From assembly GCA_938023895.1 (NCBI GenBank), contig CALJDH010000236.1:1-5498 (forward strand): a stretch of DNA of 5,498 nt, written 5' to 3'. The DNA is from an uncultured Aliiroseovarius sp. (GTDB taxonomy: Bacteria > Pseudomonadota > Alphaproteobacteria > Rhodobacterales > Rhodobacteraceae). Shown piece after piece: positions 1-5,219 of the stretch. The translations under genes were made by a program, and so were the position numbers. Position 1 is the stretch's first letter. Each line of letters begins with the position of its first letter. The notes beneath the pieces are model-generated. The model did no database searches. It saw only the letters and a program-made list of their open reading frames with translations, and was not told the DNA's origin.

Positions 1-125
1 TAGGGGTCGTTCACCCAGACCGAACTGGTCGGCAGACCATCCGACAGCCAGCCTTCCAGCATGGCCGATCCCATCTTGCCGCAGCCCAGCAGCACCAGCC
101 CGCGCGATTTCACCTGATCCATCAT
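1..125 (-). CDS. proC: Pyrroline-5-carboxylate reductase ProC, N-terminal part (cut by window edge)
   Basis: ProC reduces 1-pyrroline-5-carboxylate to proline with NAD(P)H in the cytoplasm, the last step of proline synthesis. Only the first 41 residues are in the window. They contain the N-terminal Rossmann dinucleotide-binding pattern typical of ProC: a short hydrophobic strand (GLVLLGCGKMGSAM, about residues 9-22) with the G-x-G-x-M-G core, then LEGWL. The start is one of two consecutive ATG codons (125 or 122); I took the outer one, and no strong Shine-Dalgarno separates them. The gene lies 118 bp downstream of the YbjN-domain gene on the same strand, with a hairpin and a weak promoter-like sequence between. 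It may therefore be transcribed partly on its own. The identification rests on the N-terminal motif only, but the match is characteristic. Confidence 0.88.
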   Translation of the reverse strand, partial: MMDQVKSRGLVLLGCGKMGSAMLEGWLSDGLPTSSVWVNDP

Positions 126-159
126 GATGACGCCCCATCCCGTATCCATTTGACGTGCG

Positions 160-187
160 AGATTAGAGCGCGATGCGGGCGGTGCAA
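160..187 (-). promoter_or_regulatory. Possible proC promoter
   Basis: On the minus strand TTGCAC (187-182) is followed after 16 nt by TAATCT (165-160), about 35 nt upstream of the proC start. Each hexamer matches the sigma-70 consensus at only three positions, so this is weak. Its position just downstream of a hairpin that could end the preceding transcript makes it plausible. Confidence 0.25.
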
Positions 188-191
188 GCCG

Positions 192-212
192 AAACCGCGC
201 CCGAAGGCGCGG
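192..212 (-). terminator. Hairpin with UUCG tetraloop after the YbjN-domain gene
   Basis: Read on the minus strand, CCGCGCC and GGCGCGG form a perfect 7-bp GC stem (212-206 and 201-195) closed by TTCG. This gives the very stable C(UUCG)G tetraloop. Only a short T run (TTT, 194-192) follows before CGG, so it is a weak intrinsic terminator or an attenuating/RNA-stabilising hairpin. It lies 32 nt after the stop of the YbjN-domain gene and upstream of proC. Confidence 0.5.
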
Positions 213-243
213 CTGACTTAGTGAGTGGTGGTAAATGGTGGTT

Positions 244-747
244 TTAGGCGCGCCCGTAGGCCTCGGCGATGGCGACCTGAAGCGCGTCTTCGACGCTGCG
301 GTCTGTCCAAGCGACCAGTTGGAACGCGGGGTAGAACCGCTCTGACGCGGACACAGCCGAGGCGATCAGGCGGTCGATCTGTTCAGGCCCAGCGAACTGT
401 CCGCCGGTCAGGGGCAGGCCGTAACGCCAGACCATCAGCCGCTGTTCTTCCCAATAGGTGAAGGCGCCGGTCCAGCACTGGTCGTTGATGCGGTTCAGGG
501 CATCGTAAACGCGTGGCAGGCTGTCTTCGGGCGGTTCCATTTCGAAGGTGCAGATCAGGCGCAGGGTTTCATCATATGGCGACCAGGCCAACGTGATTGA
601 ATAGGTGCGCCACTGGCCTTCAACCGCCATGGCAATCTGATCCTCGGCGACGCGGTCGAACTCCCACGCGTGGTGCTCCGCGATGGTTTCGACGATGTCG
701 ATTGGGTGAAGATCTTCGCTTTCGATGTACTGCTCGGTTGCGGCCAT
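244..747 (-). CDS. YbjN-domain protein
   Basis: The product has 167 residues and no signal peptide or membrane segment, so it is probably cytoplasmic. It is acidic and reads like the YbjN family (type III secretion chaperone-like fold). It opens with a short segment (SEDLHPIDIVETIAEHHAWEF), followed by alternating strands such as WRTYSITLAWSPYDETLRLICTFEM and a final long helix (RSVEDALQVAIAEAYG). The biochemical role of YbjN proteins is not settled; links to motility and stress have been proposed in enterobacteria. The ATG at 747 is preferred over an ATG 84 nt upstream because a purine-rich GGGGGG lies 7 nt before it and family similarity begins near there. The gene lies upstream of proC on the same strand and is divergent from lolC. 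Family assignment is from memory of related roseobacter proteins. Confidence 0.82.
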   Translation of the reverse strand: MAATEQYIESEDLHPIDIVETIAEHHAWEFDRVAEDQIAMAVEGQWRTYSITLAWSPYDETLRLICTFEMEPPEDSLPRVYDALNRINDQCWTGAFTYWEEQRLMVWRYGLPLTGGQFAGPEQIDRLIASAVSASERFYPAFQLVAWTDRSVEDALQVAIAEAYGRA

Positions 748-918
748 GATATGCCCCCCATTGGTTTCAACATTTGTGACGGGGTCGTGGCAGCGACCGT
801 TATTGGCCACAAATGCTTGATGCCTGTACAAGGTTCGGCGTTCTTTGCGCCTTGCCTTACTAGATATGGTGTCACCCAGATTTCTCGCTGTAAAGTGAAA
901 CTTTGCGCGTTAAGCGAG

Positions 919-948
919 TTGTCCACAGAAAACTTTTGTTTCTCCACA
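919..948 (+). promoter_or_regulatory. Two DnaA-box-like 9-mers in direct orientation
   Basis: TTGTCCACA (919-927) and TTCTCCACA (940-948) each differ at one position, the third, from the consensus DnaA box TTATCCACA. They have the same orientation and their starts are 21 bp apart, about two helical turns. The sequence between is AT-rich (GAAAACTTTTGT). This could be a DnaA-responsive site in the promoter region of lolC or the YbjN-domain gene. It is too small to be called a replication origin. Confidence 0.35.
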
Positions 949-1051
949 GGTTAACGGATTGTGCGTGAGGTGGCGGTTTCAGGCCGCATTGGGGGCAGGT
1001 GCTTGACCTTGCCGTCCATTAGCACCACTTTGACGCAAATCTTACCCCGTC

Positions 1052-1056
1052 AGGAG
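1052..1056 (+). promoter_or_regulatory. Ribosome-binding site setting the TTG start of lolC
   Basis: AGGAG lies 6 nt before TTG at 1063. It is the only good Shine-Dalgarno in the 5' part of the open frame. It supports the TTG, where LolC similarity begins, rather than the upstream GTG at 961. Confidence 0.75.
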
Positions 1057-1062
1057 CCCGAG

Positions 1063-2349
1063 TTGCCCAAGCGAACAGCCCCGTTTTCCCGTTTCGAATG
1101 GCAGATCGCGTGGCGGTATCTGCGCGCACGCCGGACCGAAGGTGGCGTCAGTACAATGACGTGGATCAGCCTGATCGGGATCACACTGGCCGTGGCGGCC
1201 CTGATCATCACGCTTGCTGTACGCACCGGGTTCCGGGACGAATTTGTCGACACCATTCTGGGGGCAAACGCCCATGTCGAGGTCTATGCCCAAAGCCGTG
1301 TCACCGCGAATGGCGGGTTGGATCGGACGATCTCGAACTATGAAGACTGGGCGGACCGGATTATGACCGTTCCCGGCGTTGTCCGCGCGGCGCCCTTGGT
1401 CAAAGGCCAGGTCATGGCAAACCGGGGTCAGTATAATGCCGGGGTCGAGGTTTTCGGGATCGCCTACGAAGACATCCTGACCATCCCGCGCATTGCCAAG
1501 CCCGAAAGCTCGGCCGGCGCGCTGTCGGATTTCGAAAGCGGCGTGGCCATCGGCTCGGGTGTGGCAGCGGAACTGAATGTCGGGATCGGCGACAAGATCA
1601 AGATCATCTCACCCAATGGGGTGAAGACCGCCTTCGGCACCAGCCCGCGGGTGAATGCTTACGAGGTCACCTACATCTTCACCGCAGGCCGCTGGGACAT
1701 TGACCGCACCCGCGTCTATCTGCCCATCTCAGAGGCACAGAGCTTCTTTAACCGCGAAGGGCTGGCGGATGAGATCGAGGTGATGGTTGAGGACCCGGAA
1801 GGGATCGACAAGCTGCTGATGCCGATCATGGACGCTGTTGAAGACCCCAGCGGGGTTTGGACATGGCGCGACCGCTCCGGCGCGTTCCTGCGGGCCTTGG
1901 ATATGGAAGATAACGTCATGTTCATCATCCTGTCCGTGCTGGTGCTGATCGCCTCGATGAACATCACCTCTGGCTTGATCATGCTGGTGAAGAACAAGGG
2001 GCGCGACATCGGCATTCTGCGCACGATGGGCCTGACCGAGGGCTCGATCCTGCGGGTGTTCTTCCTGTGTGGATCGCTGACCGGGATTGTCGGCACGATT
2101 GCGGGCGTGATCCTTGGCTGTCTCTTCGCGCTCAACATCGACACCGTCTTTGCGGTGGTGAACTACATCTCGGGCGGAGGTGTCTGGGATCCGTCGATCC
2201 GCGGCATCTATCACCTGCCGGCCAAGCTCGAGTTCTGGGATGTGGCCTCGGCCGTGGGCCTGTCGCTGACCCTGTCCTTCGTCGTGACCCTATTCCCGGC
2301 GCGCAAAGCCGCACGGATGAACCCGGTGGAGGCACTGCGCTATGAGTGA
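1063..2349 (+). CDS. lolC: Lipoprotein-releasing ABC transporter permease LolC/LolE family
   Basis: This is the membrane subunit of the Lol exporter, which extracts outer-membrane lipoproteins from the inner membrane and passes them to the periplasmic carrier LolA. The product is 428 residues with the family's usual plan. A basic, amphipathic N-terminus ([17 protein letters not shown], about 8-24) precedes TM1 (33-53). A large periplasmic domain spans about 55-285. TM2 (286-309), TM3 (328-357) and TM4 (394-415) follow, and the C-terminus carries the MacB/FtsX-type ending [18 protein letters not shown]. The TTG start has AGGAG 6 nt upstream; starting at GTG 961 would add 34 residues without family character. 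It overlaps lolD by 8 bp, indicating translational coupling. No separate LolE gene is nearby. Alphaproteobacteria commonly have a single LolC/E-like (LolF-type) permease that probably works as a homodimer, so the symbol may be read as lolC/lolF. Confidence 0.93.
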   Translation: MPKRTAPFSRFEWQIAWRYLRARRTEGGVSTMTWISLIGITLAVAALIITLAVRTGFRDEFVDTILGANAHVEVYAQSRVTANGGLDRTISNYEDWADRIMTVPGVVRAAPLVKGQVMANRGQYNAGVEVFGIAYEDILTIPRIAKPESSAGALSDFESGVAIGSGVAAELNVGIGDKIKIISPNGVKTAFGTSPRVNAYEVTYIFTAGRWDIDRTRVYLPISEAQSFFNREGLADEIEVMVEDPEGIDKLLMPIMDAVEDPSGVWTWRDRSGAFLRALDMEDNVMFIILSVLVLIASMNITSGLIMLVKNKGRDIGILRTMGLTEGSILRVFFLCGSLTGIVGTIAGVILGCLFALNIDTVFAVVNYISGGGVWDPSIRGIYHLPAKLEFWDVASAVGLSLTLSFVVTLFPARKAARMNPVEALRYE

Positions 2350-3019
2350 CACGGTTCTAACCCTCTCGGGCATCACCAAGACCTATAACGAAGGCACACC
2401 GGGTGAAATCCGTGTGCTGCGCGGTGCGGATTTGTCGATTGCCAAGGGCGAGGTCGTGGCGCTGGTCGCACCCTCGGGCTCGGGCAAGTCGACGCTGCTG
2501 CATATCGCTGGATTGTTGGACGACGCCGATGCGGGCGAAGTGTCGATCAACGGTCAGAAGATGGACGCCCAATCCGACCGTCGCCGCACTGCCACCCGCC
2601 GCAACGAGGTGGGTTTTGTCTATCAGTTCCACCACCTGCTGCCGGAGTTCACGGCGCTGGAAAACATCGTGTTGCCGCAGTTGGCAAACGGGGTCGGGGA
2701 ACGTGCGGCCCGCGATCATGCGATGGAGCTGATGGCCCGTGTCGGCGTGGATGCCCGCGCCACGCATCGTCCGGCGGAATTGTCTGGGGGCGAGCAACAG
2801 CGTGTCGCCTTCTGCCGGGCGCTCGCCAACCGCCCCGCGCTTTTGCTGGCGGATGAACCGACGGGGAACTTGGACCCGGATACCTCGGACACGGTGTTTG
2901 CCGCCCTGATGGAGCTGGTGCGCGACACGGGCCTGTCGGCGCTAATCGCGACGCACAATCTGGACCTCGCTGCGCGCATGGATCGGACCCTGCGCCTTGA
3001 AGGTGGCGAGATCCTCTAA
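2342..3019 (+). CDS. lolD: Lipoprotein-releasing ABC transporter ATPase LolD
   Basis: LolD is the cytoplasmic ATPase that drives lipoprotein release by the LolC-type permease. The 225 residues contain all ABC motifs in order. Walker A is APSGSGKST (43-51; the usual first Gly is Ala). The Q-loop region is [17 protein letters not shown], with Gln95. The signature LSGGEQQR spans 147-154. Walker B is LLLADEP with Glu172 as catalytic base. The D-loop is GNLD and the switch His is 205 in ATHNLDLA. The Q-loop wording is typical of LolD rather than of FtsE or MacB. The ATG lies inside the end of lolC (overlap ATGAGTGA), so the two are coupled in one operon. Length and motifs are those of an intact, active family member. 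Confidence 0.95.
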   Translation: MSDTVLTLSGITKTYNEGTPGEIRVLRGADLSIAKGEVVALVAPSGSGKSTLLHIAGLLDDADAGEVSINGQKMDAQSDRRRTATRRNEVGFVYQFHHLLPEFTALENIVLPQLANGVGERAARDHAMELMARVGVDARATHRPAELSGGEQQRVAFCRALANRPALLLADEPTGNLDPDTSDTVFAALMELVRDTGLSALIATHNLDLAARMDRTLRLEGGEIL

Positions 3020-3053
3020 CCGCTCGCGGGCTCTGACAATTGCGTGAGACCTC

Positions 3054-3102
3054 ATTGCCTACCCGCGCGGGATCGGCAATCTGGCAGGCGTAATTCTCTG
3101 CC
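3054..3102 (+). repeat. Stem-loops in the leader of the DUF3047 gene
   Basis: ATTGCC (3054-3059) pairs with GGCAAT (3075-3080) around an inner palindrome CCCGCGCGGG (3062-3071), giving a stem with a small internal loop. A second, weaker pair, GGCAG (3083-3087) with CTGCC (3098-3102), ends directly at the Shine-Dalgarno. No T-tract follows, so this is not a typical terminator for lolD. It could affect ribosome access or mark a processing site between lolD and the next gene. Confidence 0.35.
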
Positions 3103-3112
3103 GGAGACACCG

Positions 3113-3754
3113 ATGCGTATCCTGACCGCAATCCTTGCTTTGACCCTGTCGGCCTCGATGGCCACGGCGGGGCCCGTGAACTTCAACGCATGGCGTACGC
3201 ATTGGTTCGCCTTCTTCTCGAAAGTCACCTTCGCCCCGTCTGCGGGCGCGATCGGGGTGACGGCGGATGGCTCGGTCTCGATCACCTATGAACGGCTTGG
3301 CCCCAAGGATTGGGATACGGAAAAGGCCAGTTGGCGCTGGGCGGTCGACAGCTCGGTCCCCGCGACGGACCTGCGCCAGAAGGGCGGGGATGACCGCAAC
3401 CTCGCGCTCTATTTCGCCTTCCTGCCAAAGCCCGAGGCCGAACGTCTGCAAGGTACCCGCAGCCTGCGTAAGCTTCTGAACCACCCGGATGGTCGTGTGC
3501 TGGTCTATGTCTGGGGCGGCGACCACAAACGCGGGGCGGTGCTGGGATCGCCTTATCTGGGGCCGCGCGGCAAGACCTTTGTGCTGCGCCCGTCGGGCAC
3601 CGGATCACATGCGGAAACTGTCGATCTGGCCGCCGATTATCGCCGAGCTTTCGGGGCCGCCCCCGAGGCGCTGGTTGCGCTGGCCCTGTCGGCAGACAGC
3701 GACGATACGGATGTGATTATGCAGGGTCAGGTCAGTAATCTGCGCTTGCAGTGA
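3113..3754 (+). CDS. Secreted DUF3047-family protein
   Basis: The product is 213 residues and of unknown function. Residues 1-19 form a Sec signal peptide (MRILTAILALTLSASMATA, probable cleavage before Gly20), so the mature protein should be periplasmic. The rest matches the DUF3047 pattern as I remember it: ASWRWAVD (72-79), the strongly conserved KGGDDRNLALYFAF (90-103), VLVYVWGGD (129-137), GSPYLGP (145-151), ADYRRAFG (174-181) and an acidic SADSDDTD near the C-terminus. The mature part looks like a beta-rich globular domain. The ATG at 3113 is preferred over one 69 nt upstream because GGAG sits 6 nt before it and the signal peptide begins there. It lies 93 bp after lolD and may belong to the same transcript, but nothing shows a functional link to lipoprotein export. 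Confidence 0.85.
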   Translation: MRILTAILALTLSASMATAGPVNFNAWRTHWFAFFSKVTFAPSAGAIGVTADGSVSITYERLGPKDWDTEKASWRWAVDSSVPATDLRQKGGDDRNLALYFAFLPKPEAERLQGTRSLRKLLNHPDGRVLVYVWGGDHKRGAVLGSPYLGPRGKTFVLRPSGTGSHAETVDLAADYRRAFGAAPEALVALALSADSDDTDVIMQGQVSNLRLQ

Positions 3755-3761
3755 CCTAGGG

Positions 3762-3789
3762 TTGCATGCAGATACAGGCGTGATAGAAT
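3762..3789 (+). promoter_or_regulatory. Probable promoter of the cytochrome c gene
   Basis: TTGCAT (3762-3767) and TAGAAT (3784-3789) are separated by 16 bp and form a sigma-70-like pair. Transcription would start near 3796, about 35 nt upstream of the ATG. The -10 overlaps GAATC (3786-3790), a GANTC site of the kind methylated by CcrM in alphaproteobacteria. A 13-bp palindrome lies just downstream. Confidence 0.45.
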
Positions 3790-3802
3790 CACCTCATAAC
3801 AA

Positions 3803-3815
3803 GTCTTTGAAAGAC
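3803..3815. promoter_or_regulatory. 13-bp palindrome, candidate operator
   Basis: GTCTTT-G-AAAGAC is a perfect inverted repeat with 6-bp arms around one base. It lies just after the predicted transcription start and before the AGGG ribosome-binding site (3819-3822) of the cytochrome gene. Its spacing and symmetry would suit a small dimeric repressor. As RNA the one-base loop cannot form fully, which favours a DNA-level role if it has one. Confidence 0.3.
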
Positions 3816-3829
3816 AACAGGGTTTCCCA

Positions 3830-4240
3830 ATGCGCCGCGCAGCACCCCTTCTTCTGATCCTACTGGCCGCCTGTCAGCCACAGGATATCTTCCGCACTCA
3901 GGCCAAACCCAAGGTTCAGGACGTGTCCGACCTGACCGGGGCCGAGATCTATGCCGAAAACTGCGCCGCCTGCCACGGCGATGATGCCAAAGGCGGCGTT
4001 TACCCCAGCGCGCCGGGCCTGACCAAACTGACCGCCAAACACGGCGGCACCTTCCCGACCCGTTATGTCATGTCGACCATCGACGGCTATGCCAAAGGCA
4101 CCCAACGCGGCCCCATGCCCGAGTTCGGCGCGCTTCTGGACAGCGAGATGGAGGTCTGGGTGGACGAAAAAGGCGTTATGACCCCGACGCCTGCTGCGCT
4201 GGTAAGGCTGGCGGAGTATTTGGAGTCTGTGCAGAACTGA
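3830..4240 (+). CDS. Lipoprotein c-type cytochrome (monohaem)
   Basis: This 136-residue product is probably a small electron carrier held at the periplasmic face of a membrane. The N-terminus MRRAAPLLLILLAAC is a lipoprotein signal peptide with lipobox LAAC; Cys15 would be lipidated. After a short linker comes the haem-binding motif CAACH (Cys45, Cys48, His49) in the class I context GAEIYAENCAACHGDDAKGG. Met96 in GPMPEFG is the likely second axial ligand. The C-terminal helix (AALVRLAEYLESV) completes the cytochrome c fold. The ATG at 3830 has AGGG 7 nt upstream. It lies 75 bp after the DUF3047 gene with its own probable promoter, and converges with the nuclease-like gene beyond. The redox partner is not evident. 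As a lipoprotein it could be a client of the LolCD system two genes upstream, but that is inference. Confidence 0.9.
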   Translation: MRRAAPLLLILLAACQPQDIFRTQAKPKVQDVSDLTGAEIYAENCAACHGDDAKGGVYPSAPGLTKLTAKHGGTFPTRYVMSTIDGYAKGTQRGPMPEFGALLDSEMEVWVDEKGVMTPTPAALVRLAEYLESVQN

Positions 4241-4469
4241 TCTGCGCGCGGCTTAGCCCCAAAACACAACCTTCCGCAGGTCATGCGCAACAGAGGGCCA
4301 CGCCCGACCCTGGGTGGGCGTCGTCGGCATCTCAGTTCGTTAGACCCTCAACATATCCACAGCGTTTCGATTGGCGATCCGTTGCAATACGCCCTCCCGG
4401 GGGGAGGGTCGGGCGTGGCCCGTGCGGTGCACGGGCTGGGTTGAGTTCGGTGATATTCTTATAGGCCGA
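4241..4469. other. Intergenic region between convergent genes, filled by a palindromic element
   Basis: This 229-bp gap separates the 3' ends of the cytochrome gene and the DUF6615-like gene. Most of it (4295-4435) is the inverted-repeat element listed separately. I see no T-tract that would make a standard intrinsic terminator for either gene; the GC-rich hairpins may serve as 3' ends for both transcripts. No small open frame with a ribosome-binding site is apparent. Confidence 0.6.
4295..4435. repeat. REP/BIME-like paired palindromic element
   Basis: GGGCCACGCCCGACCCT (4295-4311) has a perfect 17-bp inverted copy at 4405-4421, 93 bp away. The similarity continues inwards: both units go on to a GGG(A/T)GGGCGT block, with about 6 extra bases in the right unit. 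Each unit is itself palindromic. In the left, ACGCCC (4300-4305) pairs with GGGCGT (4316-4321). In the right, CCCTCCC (4392-4398) pairs with GGGAGGG (4402-4408). A further perfect hairpin, CCCGTGC-GGT-GCACGGG, occupies 4419-4435. Two inverted palindromic units flanking a spacer between convergent genes is the layout of a BIME. A short non-autonomous transposable element is the alternative. Copy number elsewhere in the genome is unknown from this window. Confidence 0.65.
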
Positions 4470-5219
4470 CTAAGTCTTTATCAGCAATCGTGCGTTTGTG
4501 GCAGGCGCTTCACCCCATTTTTGATCGAATGACAACCAGCCATTTTCGTACTCCTCGCGCTCATACGTGATTTTCTCCCAGTCAGCGTTGTCCCACTGTG
4601 AGTAGGAACGCTTGATGGCGTTTAGAGCCGTTGTGGTTCCCGTGCAGCCAGAACAAAACAAGTCATGGAACGGAAATGTTCGAGCCGCGTATCGACTACA
4701 AAGATGCAGGCCGCGCTTCCGTGCCAATTTGTTTGGTAGTTCAGAATGAACATCCGAAGCATGTAAGCACGTAATTCCCTCTGAGGAAATGGTGCTGGCA
4801 GCAGTTTGAGAGTGATAAAACGCATACAGAGGAATATGCGGGAAAGGGTGAGGAAAAGCGCAGTAATCGACGAGTGTTTCAACTTGAAATTTACTGCTCT
4901 TTTTGGGCTTGTGAAAAAGCTCACGGTAGCTCCATTTGGTGCTTTTCTTGGATGAGGGCGCTGCTCTTTTTGCTTGGATTATGAATACCAATGGCAACCC
5001 AGACGAGGGGCTGAGCATAACTTCAAAATCAGCGCCGGTCTTTTTCTCGATAGATGCGTCAACATTTACCTGCGCGGCGCCGGAAGCTCGAAAAGCAGCT
5101 ATCAATACGTCCGTAAAAGAAGTCTCTAGGACACGCCACTTGTGATTGCTCGAGCGTTCAAGATCGAAGAAAATTTTGCAAAAATCTTCAAGCCTGAGAG
5201 CCACCTTACAGGGAGTCAA
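4470..5219 (-). CDS. DUF6615-like protein, probable PD-(D/E)XK nuclease fold
   Basis: This 249-residue protein has no signal peptide or membrane segment. It resembles the DUF6615 family as I remember it. An N-terminal helix with ETSFTDVLI (Glu32, Asp37) leads to KKTGADFEV (59-67, Asp64), then strand LVFIIQAKRA with Gln82-x-Lys84. Conserved-looking segments follow: YRELFHK (98-104), FQVETLVDYC (111-120), PLYAFYHS (130-137) and FPFHDLFCSGC (182-192). The order Glu...Asp...Q-x-K is that of a PD-(D/E)XK nuclease core; activity is inferred only. The start is TTG: GGAGGAG lies 8 nt upstream inside parE, and no ATG occurs before residue 68. A GTG five codons later is a weaker alternative. The TTG overlaps the parE stop (TTGA), so it is likely co-transcribed and coupled with parE. 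The gene is visibly AT-richer than its neighbours, which suggests acquisition by transfer. A defence-type role is possible but not shown. Confidence 0.72.
   Translation of the reverse strand: MTPCKVALRLEDFCKIFFDLERSSNHKWRVLETSFTDVLIAAFRASGAAQVNVDASIEKKTGADFEVMLSPSSGLPLVFIIQAKRAAPSSKKSTKWSYRELFHKPKKSSKFQVETLVDYCAFPHPFPHIPLYAFYHSQTAASTISSEGITCLHASDVHSELPNKLARKRGLHLCSRYAARTFPFHDLFCSGCTGTTTALNAIKRSYSQWDNADWEKITYEREEYENGWLSFDQKWGEAPATNARLLIKT

Larger units (their letters stand above)
748..1062. other. Divergent intergenic region between the YbjN-domain gene and lolC
   Basis: This 315-bp stretch separates two divergent genes and must hold both of their promoters. I see no clear sigma-70 hexamer pair for either gene. 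The recognisable structure is a pair of DnaA-box-like sequences at 919-948, listed separately. Open frames crossing the region (670-954 plus, 555-947 minus) have no ribosome-binding site or recognisable protein character and are taken as chance. The lolC frame itself stays open upstream to a GTG at 961, but that segment (residues like VAVSGRIGGRCLTLPSISTT) does not resemble LolC. Confidence 0.6.

Noticed and set aside
748..831. ATG at 831 for a longer YbjN-domain protein
   Set aside because: The extra 28 residues are unlike the family, and the ATG at 747 has a purine-rich ribosome-binding site.
919..948. DnaA-box-like pair as a replication origin
   Set aside because: There are only two imperfect boxes, no clear unwinding element, and none of the genes usual at alphaproteobacterial origins. 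A regulatory site is the more modest reading.
670..954. Open frame of 94 codons on the plus strand over the YbjN-domain gene and intergenic region
   Set aside because: Mostly antisense to a better-supported gene, with no ribosome-binding site and no recognisable protein features.
961..1062. GTG start at 961 for a 462-residue LolC
   Set aside because: No Shine-Dalgarno precedes it, the extra 34 residues lack family character, and AGGAG followed by TTG at 1063 gives the normal LolC N-terminus.
2649..3131. Long minus-strand frames antisense to lolD and the DUF3047 gene
   Set aside because: Their composition (runs of R, P, A, G, S) is that of shadow frames in GC-rich DNA opposite well-identified genes.
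4295..4435. CRISPR array or attachment site
   Set aside because: The repeats are inverted rather than regularly spaced direct repeats, and no integrase or cas gene is present.
4643..4698. Zinc finger in the DUF6615-like protein (Cys174, Cys189, Cys192 and nearby His)
   Set aside because: Only one C-x2-C pair is evident with an uncertain partner; the FPFHDLFC segment is better explained as a family-conserved motif.
4936..5145. Plus-strand frame of 69 codons inside the DUF6615-like gene
   Set aside because: Antisense to the identified protein, no ribosome-binding site, no known features.
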